DNA of 64,000 nucleotides from Schistosoma haematobium (GCF_000699445.3 NC_067201.1:24195033-24259032), one strand, 5' to 3'. Numbered from the stretch's first letter, positions 1 to 12,645 are shown. Notes: generated by a model not told the origin, from the letters alone. Numbers and translations are program-made.

Positions 1-379
1 AAACTGATGTTGTTTACTTGTCTCTTCCCATTGCAGGATTGATGAATCAAGTCATATTTAATCGAAATAAAATGACAACGCTGTGAGAATTATGAAATAT
101 ATGAACTATCTTTCAGTGACGCCTTAGTGATCATGTGAATGTCCACCTATCCACTTGGGCTAAATGAAGATTATAAAGTAGTTTCAAGAATAAGAATCAT
201 GATTTATAGTTAATGATTAGGGTTAGGAATTATATCACGTACTGACATCAGCTAAAATCCCAAAAACGCTATTTAGATAAATGGTTAAATAAATTTCGCG
301 CCAAAATCCAAGATCGATTATTTTAAATCTCATCGCGCAATTTCGTGGATTGGTTGATGATAGACACTATCACCATTGG

Positions 380-600
380 ATGTTGGGTCAGTGGTCCAGT
401 AGGTTAAGCGTTCGAGAGCGAGACTGAGGGTCCTGGGTTCGAATCCCGCGGGCCGGATCGTGGATGTGCACTCCTGAGGAGTCCCACAATAGGAAGAAAC
501 GACCGTCCAGTGCTTCCAGGTTTCCAAAGGTGGTCTAACATCAATCGATTCATGATCCCAATCATAAATCTGATTGGTTCGTGCATAAATTATAGTCTCC
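380..600 (+). repeat. Repeat B: tRNA-derived SINE with a hammerhead core
   Basis: Repeat B carries a tRNA-like head with A box (TGGTCCAGTAGG at about 390) and perfect B box GGTTCGAATCC at 436-446. A hammerhead-like block follows (CTGAGGA at 474-480, then stem II and GAAAC), and then GCTTCCAGGTTT...GGTCTA. In this copy the base before GAAAC is A instead of C, which breaks the stem II closing pair. Confidence 0.75.
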
Positions 601-1084
601 TTGGAAATGATTAAGAATTATCTTCTCTTTTTCTTTCAATGTATCAGTTTAAAGGGATATACATACATTGATGTACATTCTTATAATATCGGTTACATTA
701 TCCATTTCTAGAGATTAGGTATTATAATGAATAGTATAAATTATTCAGCATATAACATTGTTGTACATTAATGTACCTCAATTGTACTTGTATCAGATGA
801 TAATGTCATGGAATTAAGTATCATCATTTGAAGGGATTATAAATGAAATTTAGTTGATTAATTGAGTTTAAACAATTTTCCCATAAATCCTCATTCTGAT
901 GATTATCATATACTCACGAGTGACTAGTTTCAAGATGAATTTCCTGGAGTTCTAGTGAGAAGCAGTGATCATTGACGTTCAATCCGTGTTGAATATGAAA
1001 CAGTTATCCACCTCAGACAATAAATAAAATGTTGCGCCAAATCATGAATCAATTAAAGTTAGATAATAACACTGTCGGATACCA

Positions 1085-1275
1085 ATTCAGTAGTGTAGAG
1101 TTTAAGTGTTTATGCGCGAGATTGAAGGCTGTGGGTTTGAATCCTGTGTGAGGACTCGTAGATGTACACTACTGAGGAGTCAGTTTCTAGGAAACAGCAG
1201 TGATTTAGTATTCCCAGATTTTAAATATTGATCTACCTTAGATCGATTCATGAATTCAACGATTAAAATTACTGC
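1085..1275 (+). repeat. Degenerate repeat B
   Basis: Readable GGGTTTGAATCCTG B box and CTACTGAGGAGTC; the GAAAC half of the hammerhead is lost. Confidence 0.6.
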
Positions 1276-1377
1276 CATCTTCACATGATGAATATGTTAG
1301 TAGCTGTTAATGTTATTCAATGACAAAATTTAATCTTTCATCAGTCATTTATTAGTAGTATGTTGAGATGATGAATG

Positions 1378-1543
1378 ATTTTGATGAAGTTTTGTTCTCT
1401 GAGCTTAGATGATCTTGTTGTGGAACATTCATTGTTCTTCTGAATGATATCATCACTATAAAATAAAGTTTGTCATTTAGTAGAACAATGAAAGTTCCAC
1501 AACCAAATCATCTAAGCTCAGAGAACAAAACTTCATCAAAATT
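1378..1543. repeat. Imperfect fold-back repeat (family H)
   Basis: Arms at about 1378-1437 and 1484-1543 share TTTTGATGAAGTTTTGTTCT and its reverse complement. The loop is about 46 nt, with several mismatches. Confidence 0.65.
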
Positions 1544-1647
1544 AGTAGTATCTACTTTAATGTATTAAATTTTCAGAAATTAAACTATGAAAATTTGTTT
1601 ATAATTACGTAATCCTTATTTGAATGATTACAATGTTGATTATATGA

Positions 1648-2163
1648 TACATAAATATTAGCACAAAAAGGTACCAAATACATATGCGCCATGCAGTAAC
1701 CATGAGGCGAGTAGTAGTTATCATTGATTTTTGTGAGAGCTTTGATGCTATCTGGATGACCAAACCGATACAAATAGTTTTCTTAGGGGGTCATACCCTG
1801 AGCCTTTGAACTAAAGGTCTAATCCATAAAGCAGTGGACCAATGTTAAGAAGTATAGTCCCAAGGGAGTCGGTTACTAACAATATTTTTATTCATTATTC
1901 GTTCCATCGGGATCCTGGATCCCATGTACACCATTGAGTTGGAATCAGGGTTTTCCAATTCCTTTAGAGATATCCTTCGTATCCATCGACCTGGTTAAAG
2001 CAATGGGCATTCGCTTTTCGTCCTCTTGATTTTGTAAACAACACCTGTAGTGCGAGAAGGCAATGAGTAACAACTTCCTGACAGTGGTTATATGCACGTA
2101 ATCATGTGAGCACATTTCAAGAGGTATAGTTGACTCTCCTCACCCTCAACCGTATCAAGATGT
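1648..2163 (-). repeat. Repeat A copy
   Basis: Repeat A is a 480-550 bp family. Its head reads ATGCCCTGGTACGGCCGAGA, a middle block GGAGTTGGAAAACCCTCATT, and its 3' tail is shared with the tail-donor LINE and ends in AAATAAATAAA. It has no long ORF and no clear tRNA-type promoter. This copy is reverse-oriented and fairly diverged. Confidence 0.75.
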
Positions 2164-2441
2164 TTAGATACAAAAAATGTATCATGTAGATGAGATTCAA
2201 TCCCACAGTCTTTTCAAACTAATGCCTAACCAAACTAGCACTTTGGCCAACTTGTTCATATTATCTTTCATTCAAAAATATTTATCTTTGATCAATTTCT
2301 TATCTAAATAGGGTGTTGTTTTTTTCATAGACATATTATGAAATAGACCTTGCACTATACATAATTCTATTCTAAATGTCAAAGGTGATTAGATAATATA
2401 ATGAATTGACAAAGTCAACTTTAAACCACCTAACTCATTCC

Positions 2442-2443
<2 letters not shown>

Positions 2444-2486
<43 letters not shown>
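2444..2486. repeat. TA microsatellite
   Basis: Uninterrupted TA run of about 21 units. Confidence 0.9.
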
Positions 2487-2489
<3 letters not shown>

Positions 2490-3019
2490 TATACATCTAT
2501 AGAGAGAGACATTAGGTATATATTGGTGAGACTATAATTTATGGACGACCTTTGAACGACGCTAAATTGACTTTAAAACTGTCCATCTAATAAAATAGGA
2601 TCAAATGAAAGTTCTAAACTGATGTAAAACATTCAACGAATCTCATTGATCATTCATAATTAAAGATTAAAAATGAACAAAATAGAATTTTTCCGTTAAA
2701 ATCCCATAACCTCATTGGTTCGTCCATAAATGATAATCTCTTATCGGTCAATTAAATAATTAAGAATATTTTTTTAAAAAAAAGAGAGAAAAAGAGAAAA
2801 AAGAGAGAAAATTAATCATAGAGGAAATCTCAATGATGACTTACAGTGAATGAGTTCTAATTCTTTATTCAATGTTCAATAGTTTCCTTGAATGAAAACT
2901 ATTTTTATTATTTAATCTTGAATTATTAAAATAATTAGATTTATATATCTATTTATATTTATATTTATATGATTGTTTCAATAATAAAGAGAATAAGCAT
3001 TTTATTGTTTAAATGAATC

Positions 3020-3091
3020 ATTGAATTTGTACGTGTGTGTGTGTGTGCGCGCGTGCGTGCGTATGAGTGCGCGGGCTTATTAAACAAATAA

Positions 3092-3124
<33 letters not shown>

Positions 3125-3125
3125 C
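3020..3125. repeat. GT/GC and AAT microsatellites
   Basis: A GT run grading into GC and TGCG (about 3031-3062), then about 11 AAT units (3092-3124). Confidence 0.85.
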
Positions 3126-3571
3126 GTTTTTGTATTCTGCACATTTTCGGAGAGTAAGAAAGAGAGAAAAAAACACTAAACTAAACTAAACAAAAAATTT
3201 ATTGATAAATGAGCATAAAAATTATATTTTGAGAAAAATAAAGAACCCATAGGTGTATGTGTGTGTGTTTGTTTGTTTGTGTAAGTGTGAATGTGAATGT
3301 GAATGTGTGATATGAAATGTGTAAAGAGCCACTAAATTTTGTCGGGTTTGTTTTAAGTATTTCTCAATGGTAGCACAGTTAATAATAATCATAATAAATA
3401 ACCATTATGATTATTATCAATATAGTATGATAATCATTGACAAAACATACAAACAATTAATTGAATTCATAGATGATTTAATTCTATACGCAGGGATGTT
3501 TGTATAAAGAAATACCTTCGTTGTTTTTGTGTTTTTTTTTGTCTTTACATGTACAAGTAAATACTTATCTA

Positions 3572-3574
3572 TCA

Positions 3575-3655
<81 letters not shown>
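3572..3655. repeat. Compound CTAT and AT microsatellite
   Basis: About 9 CTAT units followed directly by about 22 AT units. Confidence 0.9.
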
Positions 3656-3657
<2 letters not shown>

Positions 3658-3782
3658 AATTAAGTAGTTGATAACTAGAGTAAGTCAACAGACTATCAGT
3701 CATTTAACTAATTTATCTTATGATGTGAATGTGGAGGGAGGGGTGGCTTGAGGGGTAGTTGGTAGGGCTAGGTTTCTAGGTG

Positions 3783-3835
3783 GATGTGTGTGTGCGTGTG
3801 TGTGTGTGTGTGGGGGGTATGTGTATATGTGTGTT
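3783..3835. repeat. GT microsatellite
   Basis: Imperfect GT run with GC and GGGG interruptions. Confidence 0.8.
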
Positions 3836-4134
3836 GTATACATAAATATATGTATATATAACCATTGTCAGATGATAAGTAAACACTTGTAAAAATTACC
3901 AAAAAAAAAAACAATGTTTTACTCAACTAAGTAATTCTCAATACTTAGTAACATCATACACATTTTATCGCAAAAAAAATAACACTCAACTTGTTATTTA
4001 AGTTACTTATTGTTCTAGTAAATTATGTTCACAAAGATTTTATAAGTTGACTTATCTTTATTAGAAATATTTACAATTAGCTTAATAGAGATAAGATTAT
4101 CATACATGAATGATCTTTGAAGGACTTTAAAATG

Positions 4135-4575
4135 ATCTTGATTATATAAACTACGATGACCAAACTACAACGTGGTGTCAGTGCTTAAAGTCACTAACTT
4201 CTAGTCTAAGCCATATTGATAGATATAAACTATTTGGTTAGGATCCAAGTGACTATCGTAACGAATGGTTGAAGATTCTGGGTGATATATGGTTCAGAAT
4301 CGATCACAATGGTGTAGGTGTATACACTCTCTGTCTTCCATTAAACTATGAGATTAAAATTGCTTTATATCTTTCTTCTTACCATCTAATTCTTTCTTTC
4401 AGTACTATATCCTTGCATGCAATCTTTCTATATTACCACCATTGAATTAACTACTTCTATGAATCCGGTGTTGATCTTGTTGTGCTAATGAGGTATGGCA
4501 ACTTTGATCGATGCACATATGTGCTTGATCTTACATCGTAACTGATTGACTAACTGAATCTACGACTAAATAAAG
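4135..4575 (+). mobile_element. Decayed RTE 3' end
   Basis: Matches the end of the 6230-7075 copy (TTGATAGAT...TTGGTTAGG, then GATCGATGCACATATGTGC) and finishes in a degenerate GACT repeat tail. Confidence 0.6.
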
Positions 4576-4799
4576 GTTTTAAACCTGTGTGAAGTATAAG
4601 GATTATGATATTTATATATATAGCTGATGGTTAGGTTTAGGAATTCGATTAACGGTTTACATCATGAACTGACATCAGTTCATTAACGGAATGGATGAAT
4701 GAATTTTGCGCTAAAATTCAAGATTTGTTATGTTAAATCTGATTGTCTCATCCATTTAATAGTAGTCTCGGCACAAAATACTATAAACTCATACTCGAT

Positions 4800-4930
4800 C
4801 ATTTTAAAAGTTGAGATCATGAGTCACTTGAAGCTAGACTACCATGGAAAACCTGCAAGCACTGAACGGCCGTTTCGTCTTTGGCAGTGAGCATCCACGA
4901 TCCCACCTAGCAAGGTTTGAACACCGTCAA
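4800..4930 (-). repeat. Repeat B fragment, head-to-head with the next copy
   Basis: Reverse-oriented: GAACGGCCGTTTCGTC, then GCATCCACGATCC. Part of stem II is deleted. Confidence 0.6.
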
Positions 4931-5160
4931 ATGTCTGCAAGTTTAATAGTCTAGAGCTTAGACGTTTGCGCGTGAGACTGCCAGGTCCTGCATTCGAATC
5001 CCGCGAGACGGCATCGTGGATGCACACTACTAAGGAATCTCATTCTAGGACCAAACGGCCGCCTTGTGCTTCCACGTTTTCCATGGTGGTCTAGCTTCAT
5101 TTGACTCATGATCTCAACTATTAAAATTACTATAATATCCACAAAATGGTGTCCGTAGAA
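4931..5160 (+). repeat. Repeat B copy
   Basis: B box CATTCGAATCCCG, damaged hammerhead (CTAAGGAATC), and the 3' extension ATTACTATAATATCCACAAA. With the copy at 4800 it makes an inverted SINE pair. Confidence 0.65.
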
Positions 5161-5198
5161 TAGCACCCTTCCCAACCTGGTTGGCAGCGATACCAACT

Positions 5199-5476
5199 GT
5201 AGTGAACGAGAACACAAATAGGGACAATCAAATGTATTTGAATAGGAAATTACAGAACATCTTAGTAAAATCTGAGAACAGTACAATAAATAATTCATTT
5301 GCAAAATGTCAATCAATTGTCTTAGACTTCATTGTTTCTTCGTTTCTATGCCAATCATTCTCTGTTCTTATTCTGTTTTCTTTGATTTTCTCAACCTTCT
5401 GTCGCATGGCACTCCACTTTCGATTGATGATACATACTACTTATATTTGTCAATATCAGTAGAATACACCACAACA
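5199..5476 (+). repeat. LTR-like repeat L
   Basis: TGTAGTGAACGAGAACAC to GAATACACCACAACA, with the same order of blocks at 37760, 60160 and 20290. TG...CA ends and a size of about 280 bp suggest a solo LTR. No target duplication was found. Confidence 0.45.
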
Positions 5477-5744
5477 TTACTGTTAAACACAATTCAAACG
5501 TATTCCATAATAAATATCCAGTGTTGTTTGTCTTCCTATGATCACATCCAATTAAATAGCTTTGTGATTGGAAGTTAGCTTGCATCTAATGTCAACTAGG
5601 ATTCAGTCAAAAGTCCGCCACAGAAAATTGAGTCCGTGGTGAGAATTAATTAACAGGAAACCCTGTTCGTATTTTTTTTCATATTAGTTAGTACTTTTCA
5701 ATGGATAATACAAGTAGTTAAGTGAGAACTGATGTTTCCCATGC

Positions 5745-5962
5745 ATTCGAAGCTGTGTCACTTATTTGCATTGTTTAATGAGTTGCCTAACAGTGGAATC
5801 CAGTTTGACGAGCGTTTCGTCCTATTTGTGACTCATCAGCTGTATGTACCTGCATTTCCGAGTTGATGTTCACTCTGGGACTTGAACCCGTTACCGTTCG
5901 CTTTCAACGCCATCACATTTTCCACTTAGCTACTGAGTTACAATGGCGATATTTATACCACA
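5745..5962 (-). repeat. SMalpha-like hammerhead repeat
   Basis: Reverse-oriented. tRNA-like B region GGGTTCAAGTCCCAGAG, then GAACATCAACTC, the hammerhead and the GATTCCACTG 3' arm: the standard order of schistosome SMalpha elements. Confidence 0.75.
5790..5862 (-). ncRNA. SMalpha hammerhead ribozyme motif
   Basis: On the minus strand CTGATGAG (5839-5832), stem II GTCA...GGAC, CGAAAC (5819-5814) and the GTC cleavage triplet (5809-5807). An AAA in place of C after the cleavage site disturbs stem I relative to the classic form, so activity is uncertain. Confidence 0.6.
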
Positions 5963-6229
5963 GCTGACTTCCTGTGGGACTGAGATATTTGTAATGATTG
6001 ATCGTCAAGTAGTAACCAATGTCGTTAATATGTCGTTTTTAATTCTATCGATCAAGTTGTAATGTAGCCATTAGTCTAAATATTTCGATATTGCACGTAT
6101 ACCTATAGTGAGTAAAATCCACTCACATAAGATCCGAACAGAATACGACTTCATAGTAGCTACCTTTAACAACCTAGCATTAAAGCACAATATTTATGAT
6201 GTCCAGTCACTTAAACCAGTGGTCACACT

Positions 6230-7075
6230 GAAACTTGATGAATAGAATCATTTGATAGCACTGAGTAACAATGCCACAATATTTGGGATGCGCTTCTCTC
6301 CCTCTAAATGCAAGTTGTTGCTTCAGGACTGGTCTGCGTCAACACTTGAACTAAGGATAGGGAGTGAGGTAGTTGGACACGTTGACAAATTCACTTATCT
6401 TAAAAGTCTGATCAGCCCAATGGGTTGATGTCTAAAGAAATCTCAGGACGGATTCTAAAAGCTCGTTTGGCTTTTGCCAACTTACGTCATCTATGGCGAA
6501 GGCGAGATATCCGTCTATCAATTAGCCGATGAGTATACTGCACTGAAGTTCGTTCTATTTTACTTTACAGCTGCGAAACGTGGCTATTAAGAGTAGAAGA
6601 CACTCGTAAGCTATTAGTATTTGACCACAGATGCCTTAGAAATATTGCTGGCGTCTGCTGGGATCACCGAGTAAGTAATAGTGAGGTCAGACGCAGGGTA
6701 TTAGGGAATGATGGTAAATCAGTTGAGGAGGTTGTTAATCTTCATCGGATGAGATGGTTGGGCCACGTGTTGCGTAAGCCTGAACACCGATTACTACGAC
6801 GTGCAATGCTATCCGGTATTGGAAATGGTTGGAAGAAAGTTAGGGGCGGCCAAACCAAAATGTGGCATCAGTCCACAAAGTCACTAACTTCTAGTGTGAG
6901 CCATGTTGATAGATGAAGACTACTTGGTTGGGGTCTGAGTGACTATCGTAACCAATGTTTGGAGAATGTGGGTGATATGGCTTAGAATCGATCACAATAG
7001 CGTAAGTGTGACAACTTGGACAGATGCATTTATGTGCCTGGTCATAAGTTGTAGCTGACTGGCTGCATCGATTAA
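6230..7075 (+). mobile_element. RTE remnant: RT C-terminal part and 3' tail
   Basis: Plus-strand decayed RT end (readable pieces FGMRFSPSKCKLLLQDW and LRHLWRRRDIRLSI), followed by the [10 protein letters not shown] and GWKKVRGGQTK region and a 3' end with the CTGACTGGCTG-type tail. Stops and frameshifts are frequent. Confidence 0.75.
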
Positions 7076-7471
7076 AAATGTTCGATAACTTGCTAACTAT
7101 TGAAGCAAAAATCAATCGAATTCATTTAAATTGGGATGAAAAACAACTTTTAAAAGCCAATCACTTTTGTTGAATAATATTGAAGTCCTTATTGGCCATA
7201 TGCTTTACTCTACATCATGATTTTAGTATGCATTCTGATACTACTTACAAGTAGTTAACATCTGACAGTGACAATTCCCTTTTGGTCAAGTTCACAATTG
7301 TGACGATGGATTTAGGTTTGCATCCATCTTATATGAATCATGAGGTTTCATTTAATGTATAAGTTACTGTCATATATCATTCTATTCTGAAGTTACTGTG
7401 ATTTAAGCATTATCCTTGCATTTCGTTTTTCTACTCTAATATCCTAATTTATATATGATTGTAGTTGGTAC

Positions 7472-8325
7472 TTGATTGTTTACTCATGTATCTTTTTTGA
7501 GTCGACAGAATCCATTAGGATGCAGCTGGACTATCTACACTTCACAAATGATCTGACTACTCTATTGCACCCACAACAACAAATGCAAGAGAAGGCAACC
7601 AGTGTAGCGGCTGTTGATCTCAACATACACAAAGGAAAAAGCAAGATTCTCCGATACAACACAACATGCAACAATAGAATCACACTTGATGGAGAAGGTT
7701 TGGAAGATGTAAAAACCTTTACATGTCTGAGCGGCATCATTGATGAACACGGTGGACCTGATACATATGTGAAAACGCAGATCGGTAAAGCAAGAACAAC
7801 ATATTTACAAGTGAAGAACATATGGAACTCAAAACCACTATCTGTCAATCAACACCAATGTCAGGATTTTCATTACAAATGTCAAGACAGTTCTACTGTA
7901 TGGGGCAGAAACTTGGACAACTACGAAAGCCATCATCCAGTAGATACAAGTGTTTATTAAAAGTTGCCTACACAAAACACTTCGGATCCGTTTGCCAGAC
8001 ATTATGAGCAACAACGTACTGTGGGAGGAAAAAAAACCCAGATCCCAGTGGAGGAAGAAATCAGGAAGAAGAGCTGGAAGTGGATAGGACACACATTGAG
8101 AAAAGTACCGAACTGCGTCACAAGGCAAGACCTCACATGGAATCTTCAAGGCCAAAGGAAAAGAGGAAGACCAAAGAATACATTACTCTGAGAAATGGAG
8201 AGAGAGACATGAGAAGAATGAGCAACAACTGGATAGAACTAGAAAGGATGGCCTCGGACCGAGTGGGTTGGAGAATGCCAATCAGTGGCCTATGCTCCAT
8301 CGGGAGTAACAGGCGTAAGTAAGTA
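7472..8325 (+). mobile_element. Perere-3/SR3-like RTE 3' portion
   Basis: Plus-strand RT end with readable KGKSKILRYNTT and GIIDEHGGPDTYVKTQIGKA, then [28 protein letters not shown] and [17 protein letters not shown], ending in GGCGTAAGTAAGTAAG. Frames are broken several times. The tail is a tandem of TAAG. Confidence 0.75.
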
Positions 8326-8727
8326 AGGATTCCGCCCACCAATCAATATTATCATAAGTCAGTAGTAGGGAATTTTCATCTATTCTGCTCTCAAAGTTGT
8401 TCAATTACAAACTAGACTCATGAGTTACAAACCTCAAGGTTATATCAAGTAATCAATTACATCACGGTTGTAAACTAAATTAAAGCGCTCCTCTCTCTCT
8501 ACATATTAAATATGGACTGAAAGGTAAACGAATGATGGTTATGACAGGATCACACAACTTATTGAGATACTGAGTACTGAGCTCATGCCTCTCTCGTGTA
8601 TGATCGATAAAGAAACATGTCGTTATCAGTTGAATTTGTAGCAAGCATTCTTAATTGATGATCAGTGACTTACATTGACTGTAACAAACAATTATAAAGT
8701 ATAGATTTGTTGGAATATTGAATAAGG

Positions 8728-8745
8728 TGTGTGTGTGTGTGTTGT
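8728..8745. repeat. Short GT microsatellite
   Basis: About 8 GT units. Confidence 0.7.
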
Positions 8746-8984
8746 ATCCCGACGAGAATTATGAATGGTTACTGTTGGAATGTATTTATGGACTAATCCG
8801 ATACATATATTCTTATTGTATAACTATTCAATAGCCAGATTATGTAATATCTATACTTCCCTTACTACAAGCTTTATTTTGACCCATAGACTATCATTAT
8901 ACGATTTACCGTTCTTGAGTTATGCCTAGTCTATTAATGACAGTCTTCCACATTCATAGCCAATTTGGTGTGAATGTAAACTCA

Positions 8985-9150
8985 GACTGATAGGTCCTGG
9001 GTTCGAATCTCATGAAGCAAGATCGTGGATGCACATTGCTTCGGAGTCCCAAAATAGAACGAAACAGCCATCCAGTGCTTCCAGATTTTCCATGATAGTC
9101 TAGCTTCAATTGACTCATGAATTCAACTGTAAACTCAGTATGTTTAAAAT
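8985..9150 (+). repeat. Repeat B copy
   Basis: B box GGTTCGAATCT; core changed to CTTCGGA; 3' block CTAGCTTCAATTGACTCATG intact. Confidence 0.65.
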
Positions 9151-9264
9151 ACATGATTCATATTTTGGAGACTGAGATTTGTGTTCTAGACTCAACAAGG
9201 AGTATAGTACAGTGAAATAAATTGGGAAAGAGTAAAAACAAACGGACATGAAGAATTCAGAAGA

Positions 9265-9570
9265 TTAGAATTTGGGAGAACACAAAGAGTGGATGCACCT
9301 ACGCCATTGCAAACGATTTTGAGCCATGTCATTCAGGGTCTCTAACCATCGGTTGCTATCATCTCGCGGTCCCCAACCAGGTAGTCTACACCTACCAACA
9401 TGACTCAGTCCACTTGTCAGTGACTTCATGGACTTGTGCCATGTTTTGGTTTGGCCGCCCCTAGCTTTCTTCCAACCTACTCCTATACCACTGAACATAG
9501 CACGTCGAGGCAGTCGGTCGTTGGGCATACGTAACACGTGTCCCAGCCATCTCAACTGATGAAGTTTCAC
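9265..9570 (-). pseudogene. RTE C-terminal domain downstream of the RT
   Basis: Contains [11 protein letters not shown] then [20 protein letters not shown], the conserved segment that follows RT in RTE-type elements. It is cut off from the RT frame by the short insertion at 9628 and a frameshift. Confidence 0.7.
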
Positions 9571-9689
9571 TACTTCACCAATTGATTTGCCATCCTTACC
9601 TAGTACCCGTCTACTAACAACTGCATTCAGTCAGTCAGTCAGCTACAACGTAGGACCAGGCACATGTATGCATCGGCCCAGGTTGCATT

Positions 9690-11535
9690 ACTTACTCCGT
9701 GGTCCCAGGATATACGAGCAATGTTTCGAAGACACCTATGATCAAACACTAGTAACCTACGAATATCCTCTACTCTTACCGGCCATGTTTCACTGCCATA
9801 AAGTAGGACGGGACAAACTGCTGCGCAGTAAACACGTCCTTTGGTTGATAGACGGATATCTCGCCTACGCCATAAATGACGCAAGTTGGCAAAAGCTAGT
9901 CGAGCCTTCTGTATCCGTGCTGAGATTTCGTCACACACCAAACCACAAGGGCTGATGAGACTTCCAAGATAAGTGGAGCGGTCGACACGCTCAATTACTT
10001 CACTCTCTATAATTAGTTCGAGTGTCAATGCAACCCAATCCTGAAGCAACATTTTGCATTTTGAGAGGGAGAATCGCATCCCGAACATGCTTGCATTGTT
10101 GCTTAGTGTGGTCAGAAGACTCTGCATTTTGTCAGAGTCTTCACCAAATAAAACTATGTCATCAGCATATTCTAAGTCAACAAGTGAATTTCCTGGTAGA
10201 AGTTCAACCCTTGGAAATTTAGATGAGGAAAGTGTTATCCTTAAAGGTATGTCAATGACAAAGTTAAACAAAAATGGATAGAGTGGGCAGCCCTGACGAA
10301 CACCACTTGAGGTAATCAATTCTGATGACAGTTCGCCATAAGCTCTCACTCTACCAGTTGTGTTCGAGTAGAGAGCCTTTATAAGGTTAATGTACTTCTT
10401 TGGTACTCCTTTCAGTGACAAACACTGCCATAGAACCTCACGATCAACAGAGTCGAATGCCGCCTTAAGGTCGAGAAATACTACCACTGTGGGACGTCTG
10501 GATGTGTGTCTGTGTTCTAGAACATGACGTAGTGTGAATATCTGATCTATACAACCACGTCCAGGTCGAAAACCGGCCTGGTTTTCCCTAATCTGCTCTT
10601 CAAGAGCTTTGATTAGGCGTCGAAGTATTATTGAGGCTAATATTTTAGACACTATATTAGTCAAACTGATTCCTCTGTGATTGTCACAAGAGGACTTTTG
10701 TCCTTTCTTATAGACTGGCACAATTCTACCTAAAACCTCGGTTCTCACTGCTAATACTGAACCACCATCCTTAAAAATCTCAGGAGTAAACTTGTCAGGG
10801 CCTGCTGCTCTCCCTCGCTTCAGATTTCTTATGGCTTCGTAAAGAGACGGATGACCTACATTAAATTGCCATTCAGGTTGACTAGAGATCGTGGGAAACC
10901 GAAGTGTGGCTGAAGGCCAGTTGAACTGATCCCTAAAGTGTTCTGCCCATCGATCCAATCTCCTGGATTGAGAATGAATAATATGTCCATCTTTCTCTGA
11001 GATTGTTTCGCTAACGGTCGGGTTCCTAATTCCGGTTTCCTTAACGAGTCTGAACAATTGTCTGCTATTACCTATTGCCGCTGCCTTTTCCATCTCTCTT
11101 GCTTTCACTACCCACCACTGTTAGCGATCATTGCGTAGACTTCTTGTCAGCTTGCGCTTAGGCTGACTCAGATCCTCATTATGTTCAGAGCCAGGTGCAA
11201 CGAGTTTCCGAGCATCTATCAATGCGATAGATGCTGCTGAGATCCAGTGTTGCTCCCTAACCTTCTGGTTTACCTTACTGGCAGATATCACTGCTGTTTC
11301 CACAGCTTTTCGGATATCGTTCCATGCTGCCTCGGGGTGGGCATCACATATATGACTGCCTAACTGTTTTCCTAGTTGTTCCTGAAATATACTCTTAGCT
11401 TGACTATCATTAAGTAGGCCCCTAAGAGGTTTCCTTGCAGCGTCTTTCCTACGTCCAGTAAGATGCAAGCAAATACGCGCTCGCACTAGAGCATGATCTG
11501 AATCTAGGCATGTGTTCCAGAATGAGCGAGTCTTC
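9690..11535 (-). pseudogene. RTE reverse transcriptase (one nonsense codon, one insertion)
   Basis: Reverse transcriptase blocks are clear: VPVYKKGQKSSCDNHRGISL, ENQAGFRPGRGCIDQI, FLDLKAAFDSVDR (catalytic D), SGVRQGCPL and LEYADDIVLF (the catalytic YADD). A single in-frame TAA at 11123-11121 splits the frame, and a 56-nt insertion at 9628-9683 ends it early. Without these the frame would run on into the C-terminal domain at 9570. Confidence 0.88.
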
Positions 11536-12645
11536 TATCGAGCCCCTCCATCGGTGGCTGATAGCGATGTGATCTATTTGGGTCCAACGTTGGGACGAAT
11601 TAGGGGGTCGCCATGTTAAAAGATGTTTTTGCTTATGCTTAAAGTTAGTATTTGCAAGGAACAGATGGTTATCTGAGCATAGCTGCAACAGACGGTCGTC
11701 ATTATCTGTTCTTTGAGCCACGACACCATAAGATCCACCTAGGTGTCTTTCCCTATCGCTTAGTTTACCTACTTGAGCATCAAAGTCACCGGCCACTATT
11801 ACTACATCAGAGCGCCTAGCTTTTTGGAGAAGGTCCGAAAGCTTTCTGTAAAACTCATCTTTTACATCATCTGTGCTGCAGTCAGTGGGAGAATAGGCAG
11901 AGACGACGAAGAGGCAACGATGAGTGTCCCTATCTTTTCGGATTCTTACTGTCCCGTTTAGTCGGACAGCGCACAAACGACTGTCTACTGGGATCCACTC
12001 TACGAGAGCTAGTTCTGCCCTAGGACTCAATGCTATACCTACGCCGGCTAGGCCACGGGAAGCAGAATCAGGGCTTCCAGATGCACGAAGTGTGAATCGA
12101 GTCGGTTCTTTATTTTGGCATGGTGAGGTCAGATGGATGATGCTACTTGGATCCTGTATGCGCGTTTCGGAGACGCAGCACACATCGATGGCGCGGGATT
12201 CTAAAGTCTTAGCTAAGGAAGCCTGCTGTCCTATTTGGCACAGTGTTCGTACGTAAAAAGCTCCTACGTGTAGTTTAGAGCGTGGTTTTAGAAGACCAGG
12301 AATAACGTTCCACGTACTCGAATCATTTGCCCTAGCGGTGCGAGGTGATAAAGAGACGTGAGGAGGGTTAGTCATGGAGATAAGAGATTTATCTGGAGGT
12401 GTAGGAGGGATTTGAATGTGACCGACTTGGCCTCGTGTGCTGTTACGGGTATGAAGGCTGATATCACTTCCCGGCTGCCCACACCGTGGAAGGGTTCTTC
12501 TGGAGGTACCTGAAAAGGAAATTGGATTGGAGGCGGTCTCAGTGACCTGAGAGCGTGACCGCAGTGCCCAAGGGACAACTGCTTGAGGCCGGTCGCGCAC
12601 GGCCTTTTTGTGGAAGGTTTTTGACGTGTTAGCTCCGTTCTTCAA
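11490..12645 (-). pseudogene. RTE apurinic-like endonuclease domain (broken by frameshift)
   Basis: The frame shows endonuclease/exonuclease/phosphatase landmarks in order: VGAFYVRTLCQIGQ, VCCVSETRIQ (catalytic glutamate), GVGIALSPRA, FVVSAYSPTD, VVIVAGDFDAQVG, and WRPPNSSQRWTQIDHIAI. The terminal SDHALV motif is in another frame, so a frameshift lies near 11535. The domain nicks target DNA in the family; this copy is inactive as written. Confidence 0.82.

Larger units (their letters stand above)
2170..4130. other. Gene-free AT-rich stretch
   Basis: Apart from the microsatellites listed, I see only AT-rich unique-looking sequence and no coding or RNA signal. Confidence 0.6.

Noticed and set aside
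390..455. Possible functional tRNA gene (A and B boxes present)
   Set aside because: The sequence continues into a hammerhead and SINE body, and the cloverleaf arms do not close. It is the tRNA-like head of repeat B.
7822..8155. Several overlapping small frames on both strands
   Set aside because: They are shadows of the frameshifted Perere-3-like RT end, which explains the coding signal.
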